Positions 12,041 to 25,800 of a DNA stretch of 64,000 nt are shown one piece after another; the first letter of the stretch is position 1, and every line of letters begins with the position of its first letter. The notes under the pieces were generated by a model. That model was given only the letters and a program-made list of their open reading frames with translations, was not told the DNA's origin and did no database searches. Source of the DNA: Arcuatula senhousia (lineage: Eukaryota; Mollusca; Bivalvia; Mytilida; Mytilidae); the NCBI GenBank assembly GCA_963971305.1, contig OZ020304.1, forward strand, positions 3,224,001 through 3,288,000, read 5' to 3'. The translations under genes were made by a program, and so were the position numbers.

Positions 12041-13110
12041 TACATTGATATGTAAGTCAAGGTGACCTAAATATGGATCAGATGTCAACAACTATCCAAG
12101 ATGTACCAACTTCCAAATATCATTCCTCTACTAATTGGAATTGCCGTGATATGGACCTTAACCAAAACTTTAACCTGAGTCATTCATGCAAAAAAATATA
12201 CATTGTGTAGGTCTAGGTAACATAATTTTGGTACTGATGCTGGTTACTATCCAAGATGTACACACTGACCCAATATCATCTCTATCACTTACAGTTGCTG
12301 AGATATGCACCTTAACCATTTTTTTAACCCGAGTCATTCATGCAAGAAAAAAATAGGTCAAGGTCACTTAATTTTGGTAAGGATGCTGGTTACTATCCAA
12401 GATGTACCCAATGACCCAATATCATCTCTATCACTTGCAGTTGCTGAAGTATGGACCTTAACCAAAACTTTAACCCAAGCCATCCATGCCAAAAATGTAG
12501 GTCAATGTGACCTAATTTTGGTTCAGATGCTGGTTACCATCCACGATGTAACCACTGACCCAATACCATCTCTCTATCACTTGCAGTTGCTGAGATTTGG
12601 ACTTAAACCAAAACTTTAACCTAAGTCATCCATGCGGAAAATGTAGGTCAAGGTGAACTTATTTTGTAAAGGATGCTGGTCACCATCCACGATGTACCCA
12701 CTGACCCAATACCATCTCTCTATCACTTGCAGTTGCTGAGATATGGATCTTAACCAAAACTTTAATTTGAGTCATTCATGTGGAAAATATAGGTCAAGGT
12801 CACTTAATTTTGGTACAGATGCTGGTTACTATCCAAGATTTACCCACTGACCCAATTTCATCTCTCTATCACTTGCAGTTGCTGAGATATGGACCTTAAC
12901 CAAAACTTTAACCTGAGTCATTCATGCAGAAAATATAGGTCAAGGTCACTAAATTTTGGTACGGATGCTGACATTATCAAAGATGTACCCACTGACCAAA
13001 TATCAACCTTCTATGATGTTTAGTTCCCAAATTATTGACAAAACGAAAACCATTTCATACGTATTAACAAACGAACGAACCAACCAACCAAACACTATAT
13101 CCCCTCCCCA
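12041..13110 (+). repeat. Tandem-repeat element, ~145-bp unit, about six units
   Basis: Units carry GGTCAAGGTGACCTAATTTT, GATGCTGGTTACTATCCA, CACTGACCCAATATCATCTC and TTGCAGTTGCTGAGATATGG. The right side has a GAACGAACCAACCAACC simple repeat and ACTATATCCCCTCCCC. The unit is related to that at 37.87-38.64 kb (ACCTTAACCAA, AGTCATTCATGC, ATATAGGTCA in the same order), so both belong to one family. Confidence 0.75.
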
Positions 13111-13702
13111 ACTCCGTTGACCTCAGGGATAATTATCCAGACTTGAATTATTTGTGCAAATAATCAATAACTTTCTGAGAAATCAATTTATTATTACTGG
13201 ACAACATTAGGCAGGACCAAATAACTACTTTACAGAAGCTTTGTCCTCAGTTACGGGTACCTGTCAGAGAAATTTGAGCTTCAGCAGACAACAAACAAAA
13301 TGTCATTTATCTGAGTCAGGTTTTCATGTCAATGGAGATTTCATGTATATCAGTATTGAAGATTGATATATAGAAACCTGGCGGAAAAAAATATACATGT
13401 ACATGTATAATATGAGATGACATTGCCCTAAAAGCTCGTGAAGATAACAAATCTAAATAAAATCCATTCCACAGGTAAATGAGGCAAGATAATTTGGGAG
13501 GATGTGAAAGTATTTCCCGCCATTTTTCTGCCCATGTGCAGACTTTTTCAAAATCTTCCCAAAATCTGAACAAATCAGAAAATTATTTCAAGCAATATAT
13601 TTTGGGTCTCACACAATTTGGGAGACTCTGTTTTACCATTACCATTACACATTTGCATTTTCCCATGTCATGCATGTATAATTTAATTTTTTTTTAAACT
13701 TC
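13111..13702. other. Unassigned sequence
   Basis: No coding evidence. The last bases (13697-13702, AACTTC) are the target duplication of the following MITE. Confidence 0.35.
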
Positions 13703-14126
13703 CATACATGTGACAGATCTGTGATGACAAAGCTGGAGATTTTGATATTTTTGGCTGGAGATTGGACCAAAAAGCGGGAGATTTTCAATGCTCAATAAAA
13801 TTGCATTTCAATGTCAATTGGGGGTACTAGGGTGCATGTGCCAAATGTACATGGCTTCATTGATTAATCTCAAACTGTTTATACAGTCATCAGGTCAATT
13901 ATGACAATAAACTTTTAATTAACACCTTTACCTGTTAAATTAACGTCTACCTAATTGACAAACCCCTAAAACAACGGAAATGTTTTATGACTGAACGATT
14001 AAAATGTCTATAAAACTATAATTTTCTCATGTCTTGAAAAAGCGATTACACAAAAAGTCGGGAGAACGGGAGATGGATAAAAAAATTCAGGAGATTTCGT
14101 CTCCCGGCGGGAGAATCACATGTATG
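13703..14126 (+). mobile_element. MITE family 'CATACATGT', copy 1
   Basis: Terminal inverted repeats CATACATGTGA and TCACATGTATG bound 424 bp, and AACTTC is duplicated immediately outside both ends (13697-13702 and 14127-14132). Subterminal CTGGAGATT / AGCGGGAGATT motifs and a CTCCCGGCGGGAG palindrome lie inside. An inverted relative occurs at 23758-24110 with its own 6-bp duplication. No ORF, so non-autonomous. Confidence 0.8.
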
Positions 14127-14710
14127 AACTTCTATTTTCATTAACATTTATTTTGTTATTTAATAAACAGACGAACTGAAAAAAAAGATTTCTGGTTAGC
14201 ACTTATTTGTCATAATTTTTTTTTTTTTTGTTCAAAGCAAGACAAATCAGTACAAAAAATGTTCTAAATGACAGGTTTTTTAAACATCCATTAAAACATA
14301 AAGATTTAGCTTCAATGGTAGGATAGACCATGTTAAAAAAAGTTGATAATGTAATGGTAATTCAATGCATTACTTAGCTAAAGTAATGGTAATTCAATGC
14401 ATTTCTTTTCAAAATCTTTGTAACATGTGTAATGGTAATGGTAATTCAATGCAAGTTTTTTCAAAGTAATGGTAATTAAATGCATTTCATTGCAATGTAA
14501 TTACCTCCATACCTGCTCTGTACATTAGTGAGCTTTACTTTGCTTGCATATTAGTTAAATAATAGTATGTTCCTCATGTAAACATTCCCATATTGATTAC
14601 GTTGTCATGGTATCATGTTGTTATAGGTGATGTCATTTAGAAATATTGGAAGCAGTTGTTACAGAGTATTTATAAAGGTCATTGAATAAATTTAAGTTAA
14701 ACAAGTAAAT
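14127..14710. repeat. Spacer with GTAATGGTAATTCAATGCA repeats
   Basis: Four to five imperfect copies of GTAATGGTAATTCAATGCA lie at 14350-14485. The remainder is unassigned. Confidence 0.55.
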
Positions 14711-15486
14711 CTGTGAGCTAATGCTCACTAGTGATACCCCCGCTCCCCAAACTAAGTCACGCATACAAGTTAAAATACTTGGTAAACAGGAAGTAGTTGA
14801 CCTAGGAACATAACATCGCTATACACCATATGGTACTATAGGATAAAGTTGTACACAAAATATCAGACCTCTATCTCATGTAGTTGCTTGGGAAACTGTG
14901 ACAGAAATTTTGCATTTATGTCCATTATGTGTAAAAACCTAAGTATTCGGTAAACAGGAAGTAGTCTACCTACGACCATAAAATCGGTATACACCATATG
15001 GTCCTATATGATAAAGCTGTATACAAAATATCAGACCTCTATCTCATGTAGTTGCTTGGGAAAATGTGACGGAAATTTTGCATTTATGTCCATTATGTGT
15101 AAAACCTAAGTATTCTGTAAACAGGAAGTAGACTACCTAGGAACATAAAATCGGTATACACCATATGGTACTATAGGATAAAGCTATATACAAAATATCA
15201 GACCTCTATCTCATGTAGTTGCTTGGGAAAATGTGACGGAAATTTTGCATTTATGTCCATTACATGTATGTGTAAAAACCTAAGTATTCGGTAAACAGGA
15301 AGTAAACTACCTAGGAGCATAAAATCGGTATACACCATATGGTACCATAGGATAAAGCTATATACAAAATATCAAAACTCTATCTCATGTAGTTGCTTAG
15401 AAAACTGCGACAGAAGTTTTGTTAGGGACGGACAAACGGACAAGGGTAAAACAGTATACCCCCTCTTCTTCAAAGGGGGGGTATAA
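14711..15486 (+). mobile_element. Tandem-repeat element with hairpin ends, ~170-bp unit x4
   Basis: Left hairpin TGAGCTAATGCTCA then ATACCCCCGC. Right hairpin TATACCCCC...GGGGGGTATA. Units contain GGTAAACAGGAAGTAG, CGGTATACACCATATGG, CAGACCTCTATCTCATG and GTAGTTGCTTGGGAAAA. A GGACGGACAAACGGAC piece sits just inside the right end. No ORF. Confidence 0.75.
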
Positions 15487-15852
15487 AAATGTGACTTCCA
15501 ATTTGAAACTGCAGTATACTTGATTTGAGACCATTTCTACTACGCTTAGTCTGACTTCATCAGATATTAATGTATATATACATGTATGTGAGTATAACAT
15601 TAATCTACAAACCATAAGATCAAGTAGATGTCTTAGTTGATAGGCATTTCTAAAAACCCAATTTTGAATGAAGCCAAATTCTTTAATCCCCTGCTTTCCT
15701 GAAGACAATAAATATCATCCTTTGTAAACATAGAAAATGTTCAAAAAATCTTTTACACTTTAGTGAACAAAAATCAGTTTTTGAAATTAAGTTTTTAGAA
15801 CCAAAAAATATTCAAAACATATTTTAATGTGTATAACCCATGACAACATAAA
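15487..15852. other. Unassigned sequence
   Basis: No exon or repeat end seen between the two flanking elements. Confidence 0.35.
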
Positions 15853-16875
15853 ACAAGAGGCTCCCAGGAGCCTAAATCGCTCACCTGGTCTTAATGTCAA
15901 CCCTTTGAAGACTTTTGTATAGCTAAATGAGCTGAATGTTTAAGCAATAAAAAGCTTTTCTCTATCTGCAATAGTTTTCATTCCAAAGCAAAAAAACACT
16001 ATTTTTCACCTTTAAAGGGCCATAACCCCTTAAAGGGGTCATCTGACAACTTCGACCCTAAAAAGACTTTTGTAGAGCTAATTAAGCTAAACATTTAAGC
16101 AAGCAACATCTTTTTTCTATCTGCAAAAGTTTTCTTTCTTTAGGCCATAAACACTATTTTTTGCCTTTAAGGGGCCGTAACCACTATAAGGGGTCATCTG
16201 GCAACTTTGACCCTATGGAAACTTTTGTAGAGCTAAATGAGCTGAACATTTAAGCAAGCAACAACTTTTCTCTATCTGCAATAGTTTTCATTCCATAGGC
16301 CAAAAACACTATTTTTTGCCTTTAAGGGGCCATAACCCCTATAAGGGGTCATCTGACAACTTTGACCCTATGGAGACTTTTGTAGAGCTAAATGAGCTGA
16401 ACATTTAAGCAAGCAACAGCTTCTCTCTATCTGCAATAGTTTTCATTTCATAGGCCAAAAACATGAAAAAATGCTATTTTTCACCTTTAAGGGGCCGTAA
16501 CTCCCATAAGGGGTCATCTGACAACTTCGACTCAATGGAGACTTTTATAGAGCTTTTGATGCTGAAGCAGTAGCGTGGCATCAGATTTCATCTATCTCTT
16601 ATACTTTTTGATTTACAAGCCAAAAACAGTAGTCTGACCCCCCTGGTCTATTTTTAGCAACGGCGGCCATGTTTTTCGACGAATTAAAAATCCCCACATC
16701 AGTTCTGTGGGGGATACCCTAAAGTACCACCAGACCAAATTTAGTTTGAATCTGTGCAGCCGTTTCAGAGGAGAAGAAGTTTGAAGAAAAGTTAACGACG
16801 ACGACGACGGACGACGACGACGACGGACGCCAAGTGATGGCAATAGCTCACATGGCCTTTGGCCAGGTGAGCTAA
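15853..16875 (+). mobile_element. Hairpin-ended tandem-repeat element, copy C (complete)
   Basis: Left end ACAAGAGGCTCCCAGGAGCC with GCTCACCTGG. Right end AGCTCACATGGCC TTT GGCCAGGTGAGCT, a 13-bp hairpin. Five core units of about 155 bp carry GAGCTGAACATTTAAGCA and CTTTAAGGGGCCATAACC. A GACGACGACGGACG microsatellite (16796-16830) lies beside the right end. It sits just downstream of the ALKBH1 stop codon. Confidence 0.8.
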
Positions 16876-16895
16876 TGAAATCTGAGTTTTAAACA

Positions 16896-19800
16896 TTATT
16901 TAACATCTAATTTAATTCGTTTTGAATCTGAATCTACTTTAGAGAATATTTGGTTTTTATGGAGAACCTGTCTGACATTAATGTTTATTCTTGTACACTG
17001 CAAATATTCCCTAAATAAAAGTTCATCTTCTGAGTCATGTAATCTTGCTGGTTCACTTCCTTCAGATGAACTTGGCAGAGAAATACTAGTATTTGAAATT
17101 TCATTTGTCCGACTTTCTTCTAGAACAAATCCATCTTCTAGTGGTATTTCATATTTTCTTTTGTCCAAGACTCCAGTATTAGACAACGAATAACACTTTT
17201 TACATGAATCCTCCTTATTTTTCAGTACTTCATCAGAAAGACCATTATCAGCCTTGTTAGAATGACTGCACGAAAGACAACTTTGTTCTGAATTTTGACC
17301 TGAAAAATCAGATTGTTCAGAATTTAAATCATAACCACATGATTTTTCAGAGAAGACATATCTGTTGAGTCTACTGGGATCTGCTGGTAAAATCCTCGGT
17401 ACAGCATGGTAAGCTAGTCTTGACTGGCCACTCATTATACAGATGTCGCCACTGTGGAGCATTATAGCCACAGGCTTAGTCTCTTTTGTCAACCCACCAA
17501 TCAGAAATATGGCATCCTGACCAAAACTGTCAAAATAAATGGTAAACTTTGGGAAATATGCAGAAATACATGTAATCTATACATTAAGCATGATAAGTAC
17601 TGGTATATATTTCTTAAAAAACAAATAAATGTATTTTTTAAATACATGCAAAAAGCTTGATTAGTACTCTTTTCCTTTTTAATCATGTCATAACTTTTAT
17701 TTAGTGCCAATGGTGAAACAGCGAGTAGCTTCCATTTGTCTTTGTTTATGGCTGCCGGCTGTTCTCCGGTGCAGATTTTTAAAACACCGTTTTTACAAAC
17801 TTGGTAAAATGTAAATTTATTCTACATTTCATTTTTATCTAAAACAACAAGTTACACTGATAAATATTTTCTCCAGAATTTCTTTGGTTAAATTGAATTT
17901 GAACTTCTATCAAATAAAACGCTATTAAACAATAGATTTTTACTGTTTGTTATTTTAAGGGGGAAAATATGATTTAACAAAACTAGTTTATAATAAGTCA
18001 TATTTAAATGTGTGCCTGTCTTAAACATTAATCTGGAGGTTTATCATTTTCTTTGTGAATTTTCAAACTGCTGTTGGTTTATAAAAGTTGTGTAAGGAAC
18101 ACTTAATTTCACATCTCATTGTTATCATTTCAATTAACATGAAATAAAATCAAGATTAGAGAATATAACTATTAAATATCAACCTGATAGAAATGAGTGG
18201 TGCATCATGGTCTAGCTCTGAGTGATCAGTATGGCCTGCCAGAGTTGAGTCCATGTGATAATAGTTAACAATGGCTGCCTCCGGTGAAAAATCTTCAAAA
18301 CCAATCACAGAAGCTATGTATTTACACAAAGCAGAGAGTTCTGAAGGAAACTCATTCACTCTTTCTGGAAAGTATTTCTGAAATGATAAGGCAACAGATA
18401 AGGATAAAACAAGGTTAGGTTTTAAGAGATCAAAGAGGTACAAAAGTGAAACTTGGAAGTTATAAATACATTGTAAATACTATTTCCATCATCATCTGTT
18501 TTTCAGAATTCTGCTTATCTAATTAAAATAAGAAACACAAAAAACAGATATGTATAAGGGTATTATATATAATTCTTTTAGTTTTATGCATACTGAGAAA
18601 AGTGTATACGTATTTCACATGACTAGCTCATTTGACTTAGATAAAGAACAGCAATTATAGCACTTTTTTGTAAATAATATGGATTTATTGTGCAACTTTG
18701 TGCCTTGAATATTTATTTTCATTCTATTTAAAAAAGATCATAAGTAATTGTGCAGTTTTACCTTTTCTGTATTTCATGTTACATGTTTTATTTTATATAA
18801 ATTAGTCGAGATCAAGAACCTAAAGATTTTTTTTTAATTCCAAACATCTAGCTATTGATTGTAAATTACTTTGTAGTGCTAAAACAGTAACCCCCTCTAT
18901 TTTGAAATCTTAGTTCTAAAAATATAGTGTAATACATAGTCATATAAAATCTAACCTTTTCATTCCAGTCATAATGATATCCAAGTGTCACCCATCGAAG
19001 TTTCATCATCAAACTGTTTTTGCTAGTTATTTCATGTCTGGAAAAAAAAGTTGCTTGAACTGCAAATCAGTAGAGCATTATTTGTTTTTATTAAAGTTTA
19101 AATTTCAGTTGAGATCAGCTATTTTTCTAAGCTTGGCATCGTGTTCAAATCATAGCTTTGGCTTTGCTTTTTCTAGTCTTATTTAATTTGTCTTTTTAAG
19201 TTTTGCTATGTGTCAAACACATTTAAAATTTGTTTTGCCCATTTTTGCAATAGAAAGATTACAACTCCTTATAATGTTAAGACACTTGAGTTCACCTTGT
19301 ACTTTGGTGTATAGTTTGTTTTTTCATACATAACATAATTAACATGCAATGAAATTTTCATAACAACTCAGACTTAAAATTTTATCTAGATTCCCATAAA
19401 TTCACTTTGCTTATCAGCAAATATTGTTACTGCATACAAATGTGCATATATGTTAAAACGGTAAACTAACAAATGATTCTCTTTGCTGTAATTCCAAATA
19501 TTCTGACATTTCTTCTCAGCTAACAGGGAATCTATATTTGTAACATTAGGTGGCAATGGGTAGGACTGTAAACACTCTTCTATCCACTGTCGCTGGCCAC
19601 CATCTTCAAATGGGTTTGGGATCACAATAAATCCTACAATACATAAGGATGATATCTAAAAGACATGATTCACCAACTTGCAACATATTCTTTTTTTTTA
19701 GCAATTAATAAACAATGAAGTTAATGTGTTAATTTTTTGTCAACTTATTTTACCAATCATTTCAATCAATGTATGACATTGATGTTAATTATTCTGCCTT

Positions 19801-22800
19801 AACGGGCGTCTTTGATTGACAATAAAATATTATTTTGGTTGTTTGTTTGTGAGGGGAATTATTTTATGGTGATTTTTCAAACAGTGTCACACATGCTATT
19901 TCCGTGATCAATCAACCATTACGTTGATGGGACAGACAGTTACATGTATATACGTGTGCTTTGGAGTTTGACACCCTTTTCATGGCACATGGGCCATACA
20001 GGAGGGTCAATTCTATGGTGGGAGAAACCAACAGCCTTTGGCAAGTAACTGACCAACCTTATTACAAACAGGTGTGCAACTCCTGTTTTCATAGATTACA
20101 AGAAGGGACTTGACCCACTACATTACTAGTGTTCAATAGTATGGTACATGTATTTGAACAAGCACCTTCGAACACTTGGCCATGCATGCCCAATGGAACA
20201 GTTGTATTTAAAAAGATTTTTGTTTGTAACATTGTATTGTTCGTATCCTTGTGCATATGTGTATCAAAATTCATAATGAAACTAGCACACTTCCTGTAGT
20301 CATTACTCATCAATCTAAAAACAAAGATTGCAAACATGGTTTGCACCAAAAAAAAAAAAAAGAAATCAAGAACTTCACTATGCTTCATAAATGCCATGGA
20401 ATGACTGGTATAAAGTTCAGACCTTTCTAACTGGTATGAATTTAAGACCTTTCTCTATCCTACCTGGACAAGTTTGTATTGAATAAGCTGTCCATTCCTC
20501 GACAGGCTTCAGTCCTTTGAGTTTTCTATGGTTACCATCTACATGATCTAGTAGTTTGATACATGAGATCTAAAATAAAACAATTCGTGAATTATTAGAT
20601 CAAGATCTTTCAATATGATCTGCAAAAAGTATCAAAACATTAAACCCGGCCCAAATGACATTCTCAACAAATAAAATACTTTATTAGTTATATAAATTTG
20701 GTGACATGGACCCCCTTAAACAATAGTCACAGGATCCCATTTATAATAGGGGTAAAAGTAATTGTAATGTAATATTATAGTTTTTATACCCTGCCACACG
20801 AAGTGGCAGGGTATTATGTTATACCCTCAGTTTTTTTCGGTGTCTGTCCGTCCGTCCGTCTGTCTGTCCGTCCCCCGAAGGTTTCCGACCAATAACTTGA
20901 AAACGCGTTAAAGGATTTGAATGATATTTTACACAGCTGTTTAGTATAATAAAATACAGGTCAAGTTCGATTTCCAGCATGATCCAAAAAATGGTTTTCG
21001 AGATAGGCCACTTTGAAAAATCAAATTTCATGAAATTTTGAGTTTCCGACAAATAACTTGAAAACGCGTCAAAGGATTTGAATGATATTTTGCACAGCTG
21101 TTAAGTACAATAAAATACAGGTCAAGATTAATTTTCAGCTTGATCCAAAAAATAGTTTTCAAGATAGGCCACTTTGAAAAATCAAATTTTATGAAATTTT
21201 GAGTTTCCGACCAATAACTTGAAAACACGTCATGGGATTCAATTGATATTTTGTACAGCTATTGAGTACAATAAAATACATGTCAAGTTCAATTTCCAGC
21301 ATGATCTGAAAAACAGTTTTCGAGATATGCCACTTTGAAATCAAATTTTATGAACTTTTGATATTATAACGTGGCGGGGTATCATTTAATGTCCCATTAC
21401 ATGCCCTATTTTTTTTTAATGCAATGCAAATTATATTATAATGGAATAGTTTGAAAACTTTTCTTCAAATTTGAGTAACAGATGCATTTCTATATTTGAA
21501 TAAACTAGAAAAACTGTGAGCAGCAGCTCACAAATAAATACCCCCGGCCGCCAAAAAATTAATCAGATAAAATTTTAAAATAGGTGGTGCACATCTACAT
21601 TATGTCACAGAGATTGTGTGAAAGTTTCATAAAAATCCATCAAGGGGTTTAGGAGGAGTTGCGGATAAGAGATGGGTACCCCCCATGTTGTTGAATGGCT
21701 TAGTCCATGTTTTGCTATGGGCAGGGTTCCCACTATTTTTTGGACACAAAACTCAAGGGTTTTTCCAGGACTTTTCAAGGGTATTGAGGTCATTTTCAAG
21801 GATTACAATAGTCCGCAAATATTTTAAAAATCCAATATTTTTCTGCATTTTTTTATCAAACGTTCAACAAAATTGCATATTACAAAATTCCAGGGTTTTT
21901 CAAGGACATTTGATAAAATTGAAGGATTTTTCCAGCTTTTTGAGCATTGAAATGAAATTCAAGGACTTTTCCAGGTTTCTTTGAATACAAGGATGGCGTG
22001 GGAACCCTGTATGGGAAACCCCAAAAATCATTCTGATGATATTTTAAAATAGAAGGTGCACATCTACATTATGTCACAAAGATTGTGTGTAATTCTTCTG
22101 AAAATCCATCAAGGGGTTTAGGAGGAGTTGCGGATAAGAGGTGGGTACCTCCATGTAGTTGAATGGCTGAGTCCATGTTTTGCTATGGGAAACCCTAAAA
22201 ATCATTCTGATCAAATTTTTAAATAGTAAGTGCACATTTACATTATGTCACAAAGATTGTGTGTAATTCTTCTGAAAATCCATCAAGGGGTTTAGGAGGA
22301 GTTGCGGATAAGAGATGGGTACCCCCATGCAGTCGAATGGCTGAGTCCATGTTTTGCTTAGGGAAACCCAAAAATCATTCTGACCAAATTTTAAAATAGT
22401 AGGTGCACATCTACATTATGTGACAAAGAATGTGTGAAAGTTTCATGAAAATCCATCTAGGGGTTTAGGATGAGTTGCAGATAAGAGATGGGTACCCCCT
22501 TGTAGTGAAATGGCTAAGTCCATGTTTCACTATTGGAAACCCCAAAAATCATTCTGATCAAATTTTAAAACAGTAGGTGTACATCTACATTATGTGACAA
22601 AGAATGTGTGAAAGTTTCATAAAGATCCATCAAGGGGTTTAGGAGGAGTTGGGGATAAGAGATGGGTACCCTTAGGCGTCATGGAATGACGGACGCACGG
22701 ACACCCCTATCACTATATATCCCCCTGTCAAGCGGGGGGTATAATTAAAAAAAATATTTTTTAAACCTCTTCATTCTTTTTATCTATCAGAGGTAAAATA

Positions 22801-25800
22801 AATTTCGAAATCCTATCATTGGTGGACGTGTTTTTCAGCAAACAATAGGTATCCCAATGGGCACAAATTGTGCACCATTGCTTGCCGATTTGTTTCTTCA
22901 TTCATATGAAGCGGACTTCTTACAATCACTTCTAGACAAAAAGGACCGCAAACTTGCTTTATCCTTCAATCTCACATTTCGTTATATTGATGATGTCCTT
23001 TCACTAAACAATCCTCGATTTGGTGACTATTTACATCTCATATATCCGAAGGAACTTGAGATAAAGGACACTACAGATTCTAGGAGGTCCGCTTCATATC
23101 TGGATCTATTTCTCGAAATTGACACACAAGGAAGGCTTTGTACAAAGCTCTATGACAAACGTGATGACTTCAACTTTCCAATAGTTAACTTTCCCTTTCT
23201 GTGTAGCAACATTCCGTCCGCTCCAGCATATGGAGTTTACGTATCACAATTGATTCGCTATTCCAGAGCATGTGGGGAGTACAACGACTTCCTTGATAGA
23301 GCCACACGGCTGACAAGCAAATTGTTAACACAGGGGTACGTTGCTCCCAGGTTGTTGTCATCACTCAAGAAATTTTACGGACGACATCATGTGCTCGTAT
23401 ACAAATACGGGATTTCTATCTCTCAGATGAGCACAGATGTTGGTTTGACATAGAGTTTTGTAATGTCATCCTTTCCGAATTTGACCAACACTTAATCGAT
23501 CTTTGGCAACGTGACGGGTGTGCTATAGCAAGCAGGAACTGCTTACTCTTCCGGAGCACCTGAGTTCACTCTCGTTTCGACTTGAGTTCGCGTTGCTGAA
23601 TGCGGTTTTGTTGTAATATGTGTGTGTGTTTTATGTTGTTATGTGGTTTGTTTTGTTGTGATGATTTTTGTCTGCCGGTTTTGTCTTTGTCTTTACGGTT
23701 TTATGATACTGATTACCCCTTTGGTACACCTTTGCTTCTATTAGACATGGACTTTCACATACATGTTATTCTCCTGCCGGGAGACAAAATATCCTGATGT
23801 TTTGTGCAATCTCCCGCTTTTTCAAGACTTAACAAAATTTTCATTTAATATAGGCATATTAATTGTTCAGTCATAAAACATTTCAAGGTGTGTCAATTAG
23901 TCATATGTTAAATTCACAGGTGACAGTGTTGATTGGAGGATTATTGTCATAATTGACCTTATGATTGTATGAACAATTTGACATTTATCAGTGAAACCAG
24001 GTATACTTGACACACACGCCAGTGCCTTTTATTCACCTTGAAATGCAATTTTAAAAAGCATTGAAAATCTCCCCCTTTTTTATCCAATCTCCAGCTTTGT
24101 CACATGTATGCTTTCAGCATATTCAGTTTTGTTTTTACAATTACATATCAAATGGTTACCAATACCACTGTGTCTCAACTACCCCAGCAAAAATGTTTTG
24201 TCTCCGGCAATCTAACAAGAGGCTCCCAGGAGCCTGAATCAGTCATCCGATCTCTTATGCTAAAGCCTCCTACCAAGTGTGCAACATGGTCTACATGTAC
24301 TTCGTAAATAACATTAAAGTAACCAGTTAGGATAGAAAACACATTTAAGTTCAAGAGTACAAAGTTACAAGGCTTTCCATTTGAAAAAAAAAAAAAACTA
24401 GTTAAAATTATTTGACAGTTTAATTTATTTATACAGTTAAAGGGGGATAACTCTTAAACAGATGATCTGACAATTTTGACACTGAAATCATTTTTGTAGC
24501 TCTCAAAAAGCTGAACAATTTTGCAATGCTAACGTTTCCTCTAGCACTTACAGTTGTCAAGATAAAGTCCAAAAACTGTGAAAATGGTCAAATTTGACGA
24601 TTAAGGGGAAATAACTCCTATTCATTAGAAGATGCCCCACAACTTTGACTCAATTGAGAATTTTGTAGAGCTTTTGATGCTGAAGAAGGTAGGTTGCTTT
24701 GGATTTTCTCTATCTCTTATACTTTTTGAGCTATAAGCTAAAAACTAGGGTCTGGAAACGGTCATATTTGCCGGTCATGACTGAAATTTTGTCATAAATG
24801 ACCGACTAAAAATACTCCCAATCGGACAATTTAAAATTTTATTGTAAGTATTATTTGACTAATTGGTCATATAATTGTTAAATTATCTTCCTGAGCATCA
24901 AGTCTTGTGGTCATTAATCTCGTAATTAACACCTAAATGTCAAACACAGCTGAGAATATAGCCTTGGGGTTACGCTAATTAGATAATCGGTCACACCTGT
25001 CTGATCATGGCCACTGTGCATTTACCTACATTGTATGGTTTTAATCAAATGAATCAACTCATGTTATCAATCTGTCCTGAGATGCCCATTATGTTTATTC
25101 AGAAATAATTTCTCCTAATGTTGGTATTTATCAAAACATGTGCAAACCATGTTTACATTTTCATGGTGTTTCATTACGGATGTGCAGGGATTTATTTATT
25201 TTGTAATTATTCATTCACTGTACAGGTTGTTTTGATACTAATAAAATCAATAATTGTTACCAATTTCACATTTAAAGGAACATTTCTCAGTCTTTTATGA
25301 CATTTGATATGTTTATTTCTTAAAACAGAACTAGTTGTCCCGATTTATCAACATACAGGCAATTCTTCTTTCACTTTCACTTTGTACATGAAACGTGTTT
25401 TGTTTACAATGAAAACAACTGATATTTTAATCTTTGAAAAGACTCTACCTGAAATAAAACGTGACCTGGATATCAAGTTGAATGTCAGAAAACGCTATTC
25501 AAAAGCAAAAACTGGCTTTATAGATTAAAAGGTGGATTTCAGAGGAGGATAAGGGAAAAAGGGGGGTCATTGTTATGTTCATATATGTATGCAGCACAAT
25601 CGGACAAAAATGACCGAAATCAGCTCATAAAATTTGCAGACCCTTGGTCTGACCCCCATGTTCTTTTTTTAGTAACAGCGGCCATGTTGGTTGGTTGATG
25701 TTCACAAATTTCACAAACTTGGTAGAGGAAATCCTAAAGATCAAGTGTACAAAGTTTCAAAGCAATTCCATCAGTGGTTTCAGAGAAGAAGATGTTTGAA

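Noticed and set aside
16981..17193. 70-codon plus-strand ORF
   Set aside because: Shadow of the ALKBH1 last exon on the other strand.
21685..21984. 99-codon plus-strand ORF as a gene
   Set aside because: It lies across the terminal-inverted-repeat MITE at 21722-22009; codons follow the TTTTCAAGG repeats.
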